Assembly (NCBI GenBank): GCA_009778255.1
Contig: WRKD01000173.1
Coordinates: forward strand, 1 to 12,637
From: Bacillota bacterium
Lineage (GTDB): Bacteria; Bacillota; Dehalobacteriia; UBA4068
DNA: 12,637 bases
Reading direction: 5' to 3'
The number at the start of each line of letters is the position of its first letter. Positions within the stretch are counted from its first letter, which is position 1. Positions 6,848 to 12,637 of the stretch are shown one piece after another. A program made the position numbers and the translations under genes. The notes beneath the pieces were generated by a model that was not told the origin of the DNA, did not search any database, and was given only the letters and a program-made list of their open reading frames with translations.

Positions 6848-7382
6848 TTATGTATCCCGCCTCTCTGAACAATTGCGCCAACTTATTTTTGGCCCGGTGT
6901 ATGCGCACTGTTACATTATTCTCGGAAATTTGCAGTAAAGCGGCAATTTGCTTATGTGATAGATCATGCGCGTATTTCAACAAAAACGGCGCCCGCAAAT
7001 CTTCTTTAAGCTCATCCACTAACTTCAGCATCTCTTCGGTTATCACGCCGGATAATACCATTCCTTCTATATCAGCTCCGTCGTTTACATCCTCTAAATC
7101 ATCTGGTGGCAGTACATACTTTTTTCGTTTTTCCAAAATTGTTAAAGCAGTATTTTTAACAATAGTAACCACAAATGAAACTGTACGCGGCGAATCGATA
7201 TCTTCGATTTTTTGCAAATTTTTGTATATCCTTATATAAGCTTCGCTTACCGCATCTTCAGCTAAAGCATAATCGCCTAAAATACCATAGGCTTTATGCA
7301 TCAATAACCTTTGATACTTATCAAACAACCTCTCAAATTTTCGCTTCTCATCTTCACTTGTAAAGGTAAGAAAAACTAACAT
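6840..7382 (-). CDS. ECF-type RNA polymerase sigma factor (sigma-70 family)
   Basis: The protein has 180 residues, the usual ECF size, with only regions 2 and 4. Region 2 (about 16-85) contains YGILGDYALAEDAVSEAYIRIYKNL, the conserved polymerase-binding and -10 helices, then NTALTILEKRKK. A variable acidic linker (about 90-112) follows. Region 4 (about 115-172) has the helix-turn-helix HDLSHKQIAALLQISENNV followed by VRIHRAKNKL, which reads the -35 element. The downstream membrane protein overlaps its stop, which fits a sigma/anti-sigma pair. The chosen ATG is preceded by GGGGAG at a slightly long distance (about 11 nt); no better start is visible. It lies 83 bp after trmL on the same strand. 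CATAG-type repeats in that gap may belong to its control. Confidence 0.9.
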   Translation of the reverse strand: MLVFLTFTSEDEKRKFERLFDKYQRLLMHKAYGILGDYALAEDAVSEAYIRIYKNLQKIEDIDSPRTVSFVVTIVKNTALTILEKRKKYVLPPDDLEDVNDGADIEGMVLSGVITEEMLKLVDELKEDLRAPFLLKYAHDLSHKQIAALLQISENNVTVRIHRAKNKLAQLFREAGYING

Positions 7383-7397
7383 CTCGCTTATTTCTCC

Positions 7398-7426
7398 CCA
7401 TAGCTCTCCATAGATATTAACCTATG
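7398..7426 (-). promoter_or_regulatory. Possible operator: repeated CATAG elements before the sigma-factor gene
   Basis: CCATAG occurs at 7398-7403 and again at 7408-7413, exactly ten bases apart. An inverted CTATG lies at 7422-7426. This puts two sites on the same helix face plus an inverted partner, directly upstream of the sigma start codon. No clear promoter hexamers are visible beside it. It is only a candidate binding site. Confidence 0.25.
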
Positions 7427-7465
7427 ACTAGCCCTACCATTATTACTCTCACAATCGTAAAAACA

Positions 7466-7924
7466 TTACACCAGGCCAGTAAAACCTTGTTGCCGCAGGG
7501 CTTCATACAGTATAATAGCCACAGAATTACCTAAATTAAGCGAACGGATATCTTTGCCCATGGGTATACGAATACAGTTTTCGGCATTAGCCGCCAATAA
7601 TTTTTCCGGCAAACCGGCAGTTTCTTTACCAAAAACCAAAAAATCATCAACATTGTATTCTTTTTCTGTATAAAATGTTTGAGTTTTAGTGGTAGCAAAA
7701 AAGAAACGTCCCTGTTCATATTTTTGCTGTACTTCTTCAAAACTATCATAATAATGCAAATCCAGATACTGCCAATAATCCAAACCGGCTCGTTTAAGAT
7801 ATTTATCATCTGTAGAAAAGCCCAAAGGGCGAACCAGATGCAAGCTACTGCCTGTTACGGCGCAAGTTCGGGAGATATTGCCTGTATTATTGGGAATTTC
7901 CGGCTCTACCAAAACAATATGCAT
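7466..7924 (-). CDS. trmL: tRNA (cytidine(34)-2'-O)-methyltransferase TrmL
   Basis: This is a 152-residue SPOUT-class methyltransferase, the standard length for TrmL. Family members use S-adenosylmethionine to methylate the ribose of the wobble base (C34 or modified U34) in leucine tRNAs. All SPOUT motifs are visible: motif 1 EPEIPNNTGNISRTCAVTGS at 8-27 with R19, motif 2 LVFGKETAGLP at 96-106, and motif 3 IPMGKDIRSLNLGNSVAIIL at 120-139, which forms the trefoil knot holding SAM. There are no extra domains; the enzyme works as a cytosolic dimer. The ATG is preceded by GGAGG (7932-7936) with good spacing. It is divergent from tRNA-Pro, which lies 137 bp away, and could be the first gene of the minus-strand series that continues into the sigma factor. 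Confidence 0.95.
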   Translation of the reverse strand: MHIVLVEPEIPNNTGNISRTCAVTGSSLHLVRPLGFSTDDKYLKRAGLDYWQYLDLHYYDSFEEVQQKYEQGRFFFATTKTQTFYTEKEYNVDDFLVFGKETAGLPEKLLAANAENCIRIPMGKDIRSLNLGNSVAIILYEALRQQGFTGLV

Positions 7925-8021
7925 AAAGCAACCTCCACAGTTTTAATATAGATAGCATACCGACTTCTTTTAGAATAATAGCATTTAGACATAAATATTT
8001 CAAGAGCATAGCAAATATACA

Positions 8022-8050
8022 TTGACAAAAGTACGCCTTTCCGCTAGAAT
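8022..8050 (+). promoter_or_regulatory. Consensus sigma-A promoter for tRNA-Pro
   Basis: A perfect -35 TTGACA (8022-8027) lies 17 bp before TAGAAT (8045-8050), so transcription should start at about 8057, five bases before the mature tRNA. A second overlapping TATAAT (8050-8055) has 22-bp spacing and is less likely. Confidence 0.8.
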
Positions 8051-8061
8051 ATAATAGTTAA

Positions 8062-8138
8062 CGGGGTGTGGCTCAGCTTGGTAGAGCGCTGCGTTCGGGA
8101 CGCAGAGGCCGAAGGTTCGAATCCTTTCACCCCGACCA
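8062..8138 (+). tRNA. tRNA-Pro (anticodon CGG) with encoded CCA
   Basis: This is a 77-nt cloverleaf. The acceptor CGGGGTG (8062-8068) pairs with CACCCCG (8128-8134), followed by ACCA. The anticodon stem CTGCG/CGCAG encloses loop TTCGGGA with CGG at 8096-8098. The T-arm contains GGTTCGAATCC. It decodes CCG proline codons. It stands alone between a consensus promoter and an intrinsic terminator, at the border of the accessory island. Confidence 0.97.
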
Positions 8139-8141
8139 CTG

Positions 8142-8187
8142 CGAGTGTCGTTATGGGATTTGAGAATCCTGTAAGGACACTCGTTTT
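8142..8187 (+). terminator. Intrinsic terminator of tRNA-Pro
   Basis: CGAGTGTC (8142-8149) pairs with GACACTCG (8176-8183). An inner GGATT/AATCC pairing (near 8155-8169) can extend the hairpin. TTTT follows at 8184-8187. The stop codon of the recombinase fragment on the other strand lies just past the T-run. Confidence 0.8.
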
Positions 8188-8188
8188 A

Positions 8189-8629
8189 TCATACGGCTTG
8201 TTCGAACTGGGAGTAGCAAAGGGCTACTCCTTTTCGCGTTTCCAGGGTGATATCCAGTTCAGGGATGTTATCCCATCTTGGGGCTTCGAACGCGCCGATG
8301 CAATTATAGTAAATCGTTATCCGTTGGCTGGCCAAACCGCTTGTCTTCTCGATGTGATATACGTCGATGTGGACAACAAGCTCCACGACCATACGCTGGG
8401 TCAATTCCTGTGCATTGGCATATTTGCGGACGATCTCAAGAAATGTGTCGGCGGTATACATTTGACCGCGCTCTTTTCTTAGTTCGGTTTTGAGCGACTT
8501 GACTCGCTTAGAAATCTCGCCCTGCTCCTGCTCGTACTTGCCCGACATTCTGGCAAAACGCTCATCGCTGATTTTCCCGGTCACATTGTCCTCAGACAGC
8601 ATTTGCCAAGGATGTTTGTCAAAAAACAT
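8189..8629 (-). pseudogene. C-terminal fragment of a large serine recombinase (DUF4368 tail)
   Basis: The 146-codon frame matches the C-terminal end of large serine recombinases from Bacillota mobile elements: LSEDNVTGKISDERFARMSG, then a coiled-coil stretch (KYEQEQGEISKRVKSLKTELRKE), then TADTFLEIVRKYANAQELTQRMV and IYYNCIGAFEAP, ending in an ETRKGVAL DUF4368-type tail. The resolvase catalytic domain with its serine, and the recombinase DNA-binding domain, are absent. A stop lies in frame a few codons upstream of the ATG at 8629. Resemblance begins near residue 8, so the junction is close to 8600-8610. It cannot catalyse recombination. I read it as the remains of an element that integrated or was rearranged next to tRNA-Pro. 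Confidence 0.82.
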
Positions 8630-8681
8630 GGTATATCTCGGCCTCTAATATAAAACCTGTGTGGGTACGTCTGTTGTAGGA

Positions 8682-8710
8682 TTGCTATTATTTCCCTTTC
8701 GCGGTATAAT
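8682..8710 (+). promoter_or_regulatory. Probable promoter for the large acidic-loop protein
   Basis: TTGCTA (8682-8687) lies 17 bp before a perfect TATAAT (8705-8710). Transcription would start near 8717, giving a leader of about 30 nt before the ATG at 8748. Confidence 0.65.
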
Positions 8711-8747
8711 AGAGACGACAATCATTAAGCTAAGTGGGGCTTGAGGT

Positions 8748-10484
8748 ATGAAGAAACGTTTTCTGATTATTGGTATTCCCATTGCGGTAGCTGTGCTTGC
8801 CGTTATGGGTTGTTTTTTCATGCTCTTTTCGACACAAGAAAAAATCATTGAGCAGGCAAAAGACTATGAATCATACTCTATCTACTTTAATTATGTGCCT
8901 CCAATCACCGAACGCGGTACCCCGATGTTGTTCTCACGCTTGTATTGGAGTGAAGATTTTGATGTAAGTGTGCGCGATGGCATGACGCATCTAAGTATCC
9001 CAATGCGTGCGAACGAATTTGAGGATTTCCGTTTCAAACTTGAAGTTGATGTAAACGACAATGGGGAATATTGGAAATTGATAAACCGTGAGTTTGTGCT
9101 GCTCGACCCGATGGATGTTGAGATAAACATCAATGCGCAGAACATAACAAAAAAGCTGCCAATCCCTATTGGAGCGATGGCAAAGTACCGTGGGTTTTAC
9201 GCGGATAACACTTGGGTTCCTGATGCCGGAACACCAGACGATGCCGAGATTGCCGCTCTAAGGACTGCTACATATGGCGGTGATTCGTTTGCGCTCATGC
9301 GGTTGTATGCGCTTGCCGCCGCTGGGGTTGATGTGGGGGCGAACATTAGCGCGTTGCAGCTTGCTTCGGTGAAGCTTACGGACAACGAAGTTATTTTGAA
9401 CAGGACGCGGAATAATCCGTTGTTGAAACCCATCGTTTATGCCAAGGGATACAGGGATTTCCCTGCCCAAGAAGCACTCCGTCAGGCGGCTGAAGCTGTG
9501 CGCTTTTACAATGAAATACCTTTCCGTGATTACGATAACGTGGAATGGAATATTGATGAAGAACGTAAAATCTCGATTGCTAATTATGATGATTTTTTTA
9601 ATGATTATGGCGATTATCCAGACCGGATATGGGGCGCGTGGGAACTGGATTTTGACGGCGACGGGCTTATGGAGTTGGTCTATTTCTATGCTGGTGGCAC
9701 AATGGGTAACGAGTTCTGGAAAATTATCCATTTAGATGCAGATGGTCTAATCACCTCTGTTGATCACGGTATGGATATGCGCAGTTTGATTATGCGGCAG
9801 ATCGAAGGTCGGTACTTTTTCACAAATTGGGCTTATGATTACAACGATAAGCAATCATGGGGCCTCAACCTGTTCGCCATGAAAAAGGATGGAACCCTTT
9901 GGAGGGCTGAAGCGTATTACAAGATTTCTGGTATGCGGACGGTGTTTTCCGACCTATATGACGAGAGCGTGAGACCATTATACGACGATTTATCGGGAAA
10001 GCTATTTGATTACTATAATCAGTACAAAGATTACGGCCCCGAAAGCGTATTTGACCGTCCTTTTGAGGGCGATAATGCTGTCAATGACTTATTCCGTAGT
10101 GATGGTTATGGGCACTACGGATTAGGACTTATGGACATCGACAATGACAGCGAGGACGAGATCATCGGAGAATGGATGTACTGGCCTTCCAGTGCACACC
10201 AGATTTTTTCTTACGACCTGCGCGCACTGAGAAGCGGCGCGGGACACACATTCAACTTGGGGACGTTGCTCACGGGGCCGGACGAACTGCTACATGCTTT
10301 TCTTATACCATATGAAGGCAAAAACTATTTTCTCACCATGCAATCGTTCGGGGATTCGCAGTATATATTCAAGCTGCAAGAAATATCGAACGGTACGCCA
10401 TATGTGTTGGCTGCGTGGCTCGTTACTGCCGAAGATCAAGTACATGTAAACGCCGGGGAGTATGTCGACGAGTGGGGATGGTAA
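8748..10484 (+). CDS. Membrane-anchored extracytoplasmic protein with acidic DxDxD loops, function unknown
   Basis: The protein has 578 residues and I do not recognise the family. The N-terminus (KKR, then a hydrophobic helix at about 5-27) is a membrane anchor. MGC at 20-22 resembles a lipobox, but hydrophobic residues follow the cysteine, so a transmembrane anchor is at least as likely. The outer part contains DFDGDGLMEL at 301-310, a calcium-loop-like DxDxDGxxE, and a second related loop DIDNDSEDEI at 463-472. Both sit before beta-strand-like sequence, as in FG-GAP/VCBS-type repeat proteins, so Ca2+ binding is plausible. It is rich in aromatic residues. Start: GGGG, with GAGG nearer, precedes the ATG. 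It has its own promoter and a hairpin at its stop, so it is a single-gene unit inside the island. Confidence 0.75.
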   Translation: MKKRFLIIGIPIAVAVLAVMGCFFMLFSTQEKIIEQAKDYESYSIYFNYVPPITERGTPMLFSRLYWSEDFDVSVRDGMTHLSIPMRANEFEDFRFKLEVDVNDNGEYWKLINREFVLLDPMDVEININAQNITKKLPIPIGAMAKYRGFYADNTWVPDAGTPDDAEIAALRTATYGGDSFALMRLYALAAAGVDVGANISALQLASVKLTDNEVILNRTRNNPLLKPIVYAKGYRDFPAQEALRQAAEAVRFYNEIPFRDYDNVEWNIDEERKISIANYDDFFNDYGDYPDRIWGAWELDFDGDGLMELVYFYAGGTMGNEFWKIIHLDADGLITSVDHGMDMRSLIMRQIEGRYFFTNWAYDYNDKQSWGLNLFAMKKDGTLWRAEAYYKISGMRTVFSDLYDESVRPLYDDLSGKLFDYYNQYKDYGPESVFDRPFEGDNAVNDLFRSDGYGHYGLGLMDIDNDSEDEIIGEWMYWPSSAHQIFSYDLRALRSGAGHTFNLGTLLTGPDELLHAFLIPYEGKNYFLTMQSFGDSQYIFKLQEISNGTPYVLAAWLVTAEDQVHVNAGEYVDEWGW

Positions 10485-10511
10485 TGGCATGGGTTATTCC
10501 ACGCCATTACC
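10480..10511 (+). terminator. Hairpin across the stop codon of the large unknown gene
   Basis: GGTAATGGC (10480-10488) pairs with GCCATTACC (10503-10511). After an A/C mismatch the inner TGG (10490-10492) pairs with CCA (10499-10501) around a six-base loop. The TAA stop lies in the first arm. No T-run follows on the + strand, so it may protect the 3' end or act as a weak terminator between convergent genes. Confidence 0.45.
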
Positions 10512-10520
10512 ATAATGTAT

Positions 10521-10643
10521 TTACCTTTCAAAATACTGAGTTATTTGTGGCTGCCGTTCCCGTTCCTCTTGTCGCACGATACTGTAAACACTTTTTCTGA
10601 TTTGCTCGGCTTCTTTGATTCCATCTTTAAGCGCGCCCACCAT
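10521..10643 (-). CDS. Small ORF of 40 codons in frame after the HigA-like gene
   Basis: The frame encodes a charged, probably helical peptide: MVGALKDGIKEAEQIRKSVY followed by SIVRQEERERQPQITQYFER and a stop. It lies in the same frame as the HigA-like gene, just seven codons past that gene's TAA, so read-through would append 47 residues. The ATG at 10643 has no strong ribosome binding site. The codons read smoothly as protein, which suggests real or recently lost coding sequence, perhaps the tail of an older, longer gene. I do not recognise a family. Confidence 0.35.
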   Translation of the reverse strand: MVGALKDGIKEAEQIRKSVYSIVRQEERERQPQITQYFER

Positions 10644-10664
10644 TTTTATCGGTAGGCGCTGTTT

Positions 10665-10949
10665 TTAGTTCAGCGAGATATGAACTTCCTTGCCCAAACT
10701 TCGTGCGACCTTGGTAATAAAATCCAACGAAGGATTGTATGAACCGCTTTCAAAACGTGAGATATTAGATTTCTGTGTGCCGACCCGTGAAGCTAATTCC
10801 TCTTGAGTTATGTTAAGCTCATTGCGGGCGTCAATTATTTGCGCGATCAACTCATAGCGCGGTTTCAGTTTTTCATATTCCACCTTAAATTCTTCATCTT
10901 TCATCAGCCTGTTATGGATTTCTTCAAATTTTGCTCCTGCCTTACTCAT
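10665..10949 (-). CDS. XRE-family antitoxin, HigA-like
   Basis: The protein has 94 residues from the ATG at 10949, which has AAGGTG upstream; an earlier in-frame start at 10973 lacks a site and would add eight residues. The N-terminal part (KFEEIHNRLMKDEEFKVEYEK) is helical. The helix-turn-helix follows at about 37-80 (IAQIIDARNELNITQEELAS, then RVGTQKSNISRFESGSYNPS), and the end is the strand LGKEVHISL. This is the pattern of antitoxins paired with HigB/RelE-type toxins: it would neutralise the toxin and repress its own operon. The upstream toxin-like gene overlaps its start by eight bases (10942-10949), the toxin-first order typical of higBA. Confidence 0.87.
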   Translation of the reverse strand: MSKAGAKFEEIHNRLMKDEEFKVEYEKLKPRYELIAQIIDARNELNITQEELASRVGTQKSNISRFESGSYNPSLDFITKVARSLGKEVHISLN

Positions 10950-11223
10950 CTTGACACCTTCTTTCATAGTCAAGTTTGTAGCTCAATGCCTTATCAAGTT
11001 CACTTCCAGGCGGTCTATTAGCTTTTTTTATAAAACCGTGCAACAACACAAATTTATTCTTATCAAATAGAAAATAAAATATTCTTGTGATGTCTGTGGA
11101 GAATTTAGTTCGTAACTCGAATAAGCCCTTATACGTATCTCCTTTTATTGGTGCGGAATACGGAGCGCGGATGTTGATTCCGAGCCGTTTAAGCAGCATA
11201 ATATCGCTATATGCCACACCCAC
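10942..11223 (-). CDS. RelE/HigB-like toxin, N-terminally shortened (Gp49 family)
   Basis: The 93-residue frame starts at GTG. The core YKGLFELRTKFSTDITRIFY then FLFDKNKFVLLHGFIKK is diagnostic for phage Gp49/HigB-type ribosome-dependent mRNA interferases, and the tail (SELDKA...DYERR) also fits. Family members usually have about 110-120 residues and begin with a strand and two helices; here the first 25-35 are absent. In-frame sequence upstream runs only four codons (ISNC) before a stop, and the GTG has no good ribosome binding site. The central strands and the basic residues are kept, so it may retain some activity, but truncation by an island rearrangement is as likely. The coupled antitoxin downstream is intact. 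Confidence 0.75.
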   Translation of the reverse strand: MGVAYSDIMLLKRLGINIRAPYSAPIKGDTYKGLFELRTKFSTDITRIFYFLFDKNKFVLLHGFIKKANRPPGSELDKALSYKLDYERRCQDE

Positions 11224-11257
11224 ACAGTTTGATATTTACAATAGTCTTATCCTATTA

Positions 11258-11509
11258 TTAATCAGAAAAATCTCTAAATAGCACATCTAATTCGCTTTCG
11301 TCGTAAATCATTCCATTACTTAAAAATTTTTCCACTTCAATAGTGCCACCTGCACTCTCCCCATATGTGTTATATTCAATTTCCCAACGTTGTCCAGGAA
11401 CGGCAACTTCAATCATTACTGTGTCACATCTTGTTTTATTAAGCCTATAGTATATTTTTTTTTCTTCGAGCTTTTCTAAAAGCTCAATAAACCAATTTAA
11501 ACTATACAC
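11258..11509 (-). CDS. Probable immunity protein for the Rhs toxin
   Basis: This small acidic protein of 83 residues has no signal or membrane segment. It starts with a helix (LNWFIELLEKLEEKKIYYRL), has beta-strand-like VMIEVAVPGQRWEIEY and GGTIEVEKF, and ends in a helix with ESELDVLFRDFSD. It resembles small proteins often found beside polymorphic toxins. The start is GTG at 11509, eight bases after an AGGGGGG site, and lies only 13 nt past the Rhs stop on the same strand. Toxin first, immunity directly behind, is the standard layout, so I infer that it blocks the Rhs C-terminal toxin. The specific pairing is inferred from position. Confidence 0.7.
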   Translation of the reverse strand: MYSLNWFIELLEKLEEKKIYYRLNKTRCDTVMIEVAVPGQRWEIEYNTYGESAGGTIEVEKFLSNGMIYDESELDVLFRDFSD

Positions 11510-11522
11510 TTATTATACCCCC

Positions 11523-12637
11523 CTATTTATTGAAGCGTATCTCATGTAACAATTTCCAAAATGTTTTAAATCCTGTAGCGTTTTGTTGTGCAAGTCGCCG
11601 AATTTGCTCCATCGTAAGAGCACCAATTTCAGCCCAACCAGGCGATCCCGGAGGCAAGGGCGCTTTTCTAATATTTCCTTTTTTTGTTTTTAATACTTCA
11701 TTGACAGTTTTATCTAAATTATCTACATTAGCATATACAATAATGGTTCCGATACCTAGTATTCCCAAACCAATTGCATCCCCAAAAGGAAGTGGTCCGT
11801 CTACTGTAGCAGCTATTCCAGCTGCCACAACGAAATTTCCATAGCCATTACTCGTGCTTACTGGTGGATTGTTTTTCTCATATTCAATAAATTTAGCTAC
11901 ATCAACCCATGTTATCCCACTGCTATCTGTGTATTCATATGGTGCTCTATATTTAGCCCTCATTTGTTCAGCTTCAAAACGCCATTCATTTTGCTGCAGA
12001 ACCGTAACATAATCCCAATTATCCGTCATATATTGCAATCTTTTCAGTTCCCAAACTATTAGATGCGTTCTATCCCAATTACTAACAAAATGTCCACTGG
12101 GATCGATAAATCGAATTGGATTATTGTGGCAATATGTATATAAATTTAGACTCAATGGATCATCAGGATCAACATACGCTAAACTGTCTTCCGTCAAAAA
12201 GCGGCCAGTAAAAGGTTGATAATATCTGGCGCGTAAATAATAAGCACCAGTGTTAGCATCGAAATATTCAGCACAATACCTAAATGGGTTCGTATCATTC
12301 GTGTCAAGATCGCGTTCATTCCCAAAAATATCAAAGTCATATGCCTTCACCACGTTCCCACTGCCATCCGCCAACTGCACCACGTCTCCATGGCCGTTAT
12401 ACAGGTAGAACTTCAGCCCAATACCATCATCGGACAAAAGCAGCCCTATGCCGCGCACATAACGCGTAGTGACGGAATTATTCCCATCCATCTCCGCGAC
12501 AATATTTGCGCCATCCCAGACAAACTTTGTCTCGCTAACCGGAACAGTTGAACCCATAACCCCCGTTTTTGTGGTTTTATCCCTCAGCCCATCTGCGCGA
12601 TATGTATAGAAGACTGCTTCGCCGTTTACGTTAGAAT
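11523..12637 (-). CDS. Rhs-repeat polymorphic toxin, 3' part (5' end off the window)
   Basis: The frame is open to the right edge; residues upstream of the ATG at 12557 (NGEAVFYTYRADGLRDKTTK) continue the Rhs pattern, so that ATG is internal. About 370 residues are visible. The Rhs core-associated region contains YNGHGDVVQLAD, YDFDIFGN, FRYCAEYFDANTGAYYLRAR, YYQPFTGRFLTEDS and NLYTYCHNNPIRFIDPSGH. The variable tip follows. It has a linker with WDRTHLIVWELKRLQY, a hydrophobic Gly/Ala/Ile stretch (ending near 11735), and a last domain of about 53 residues beginning KKGNIRKAPLPPGSPGW and ending FWKLLHEIRFNK. Rhs shells encapsulate a C-terminal toxin that is delivered to rivals. The tail resembles short predicted toxin domains on other polymorphic proteins; I cannot name its activity. 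GC falls from about 57% in the core (12361-12420) to about 28% in the tip (11701-11760), a mark of tip exchange. Confidence 0.9.
   Translation of the reverse strand, partial: SNVNGEAVFYTYRADGLRDKTTKTGVMGSTVPVSETKFVWDGANIVAEMDGNNSVTTRYVRGIGLLLSDDGIGLKFYLYNGHGDVVQLADGSGNVVKAYDFDIFGNERDLDTNDTNPFRYCAEYFDANTGAYYLRARYYQPFTGRFLTEDSLAYVDPDDPLSLNLYTYCHNNPIRFIDPSGHFVSNWDRTHLIVWELKRLQYMTDNWDYVTVLQQNEWRFEAEQMRAKYRAPYEYTDSSGITWVDVAKFIEYEKNNPPVSTSNGYGNFVVAAGIAATVDGPLPFGDAIGLGILGIGTIIVYANVDNLDKTVNEVLKTKKGNIRKAPLPPGSPGWAEIGALTMEQIRRLAQQNATGFKTFWKLLHEIRFNK

Noticed and set aside
8066..8482. Open frame on the + strand through tRNA-Pro and across the recombinase fragment.
   Set aside because: It begins inside the tRNA and runs antisense to the recognisable recombinase tail, so it is a shadow frame.
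11512..11517. Perfect TATAAT on the minus strand between the Rhs stop and the immunity start, suggesting a private immunity promoter.
   Set aside because: The start of transcription would fall inside the coding sequence after the GTG and its Shine-Dalgarno, and no -35 partner is convincing.

Overview
The window looks like chromosome of a low-to-moderate GC bacterium, most likely an anaerobic or microaerophilic member of the Bacillota. The case rests on strong AAAGGAGG-type ribosome binding sites, a selenocysteine decoding pair (selB and tRNA-Sec), a bacteriohemerythrin, and the C-terminal tail of a Bacillota-type large serine recombinase (DUF4368). This is inferred from gene content; I cannot name a genus.

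Region 1 (1-2820, + strand) holds the 3' part of selB, a weak terminator-like hairpin, four exact-period 19-bp tandem repeats, tRNA-Sec (UCA anticodon), a two-helix YcxB-like membrane protein that starts on TTG, a bacteriohemerythrin with all seven iron ligands, and a strong hairpin terminator.

Region 2 (2821-7924, - strand) holds a fold-type II PLP enzyme of unknown substrate with its own promoter. Upstream of it lies a three-gene unit: an ECF-like sigma factor, an overlapping single-pass membrane protein that is probably its anti-sigma factor, and a YfbK-like vWA lipoprotein. Above that is trmL, a tRNA wobble ribose methyltransferase. I read the sigma/anti-sigma/lipoprotein set as a cell-envelope signalling module.

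Region 3 (8022-8187) is a compact tRNA-Pro(CGG) unit with consensus promoter, tRNA and intrinsic terminator. It marks the edge of the conserved part.

Region 4 (8189-12637) is an accessory island. It has an orphan C-terminal piece of a large serine recombinase, a large membrane-anchored protein of unknown function with two acidic DxDxD loops and its own promoter, and then a convergent minus-strand series: the 3' end of an Rhs polymorphic toxin with a short C-terminal toxin tail, a probable immunity gene 13 nt downstream, an N-terminally shortened HigB/RelE-like toxin, an overlapping HigA-like XRE antitoxin, and a 40-codon ORF in the same frame just beyond the antitoxin stop. Inside the Rhs gene, base composition falls sharply from the conserved core to the variable tip (57% GC in 12361-12420, 28% in 11701-11760), as expected when toxin tips are swapped. 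I see no CRISPR array, intact insertion sequence, rRNA or replication origin. No gap between features exceeds 300 bases.
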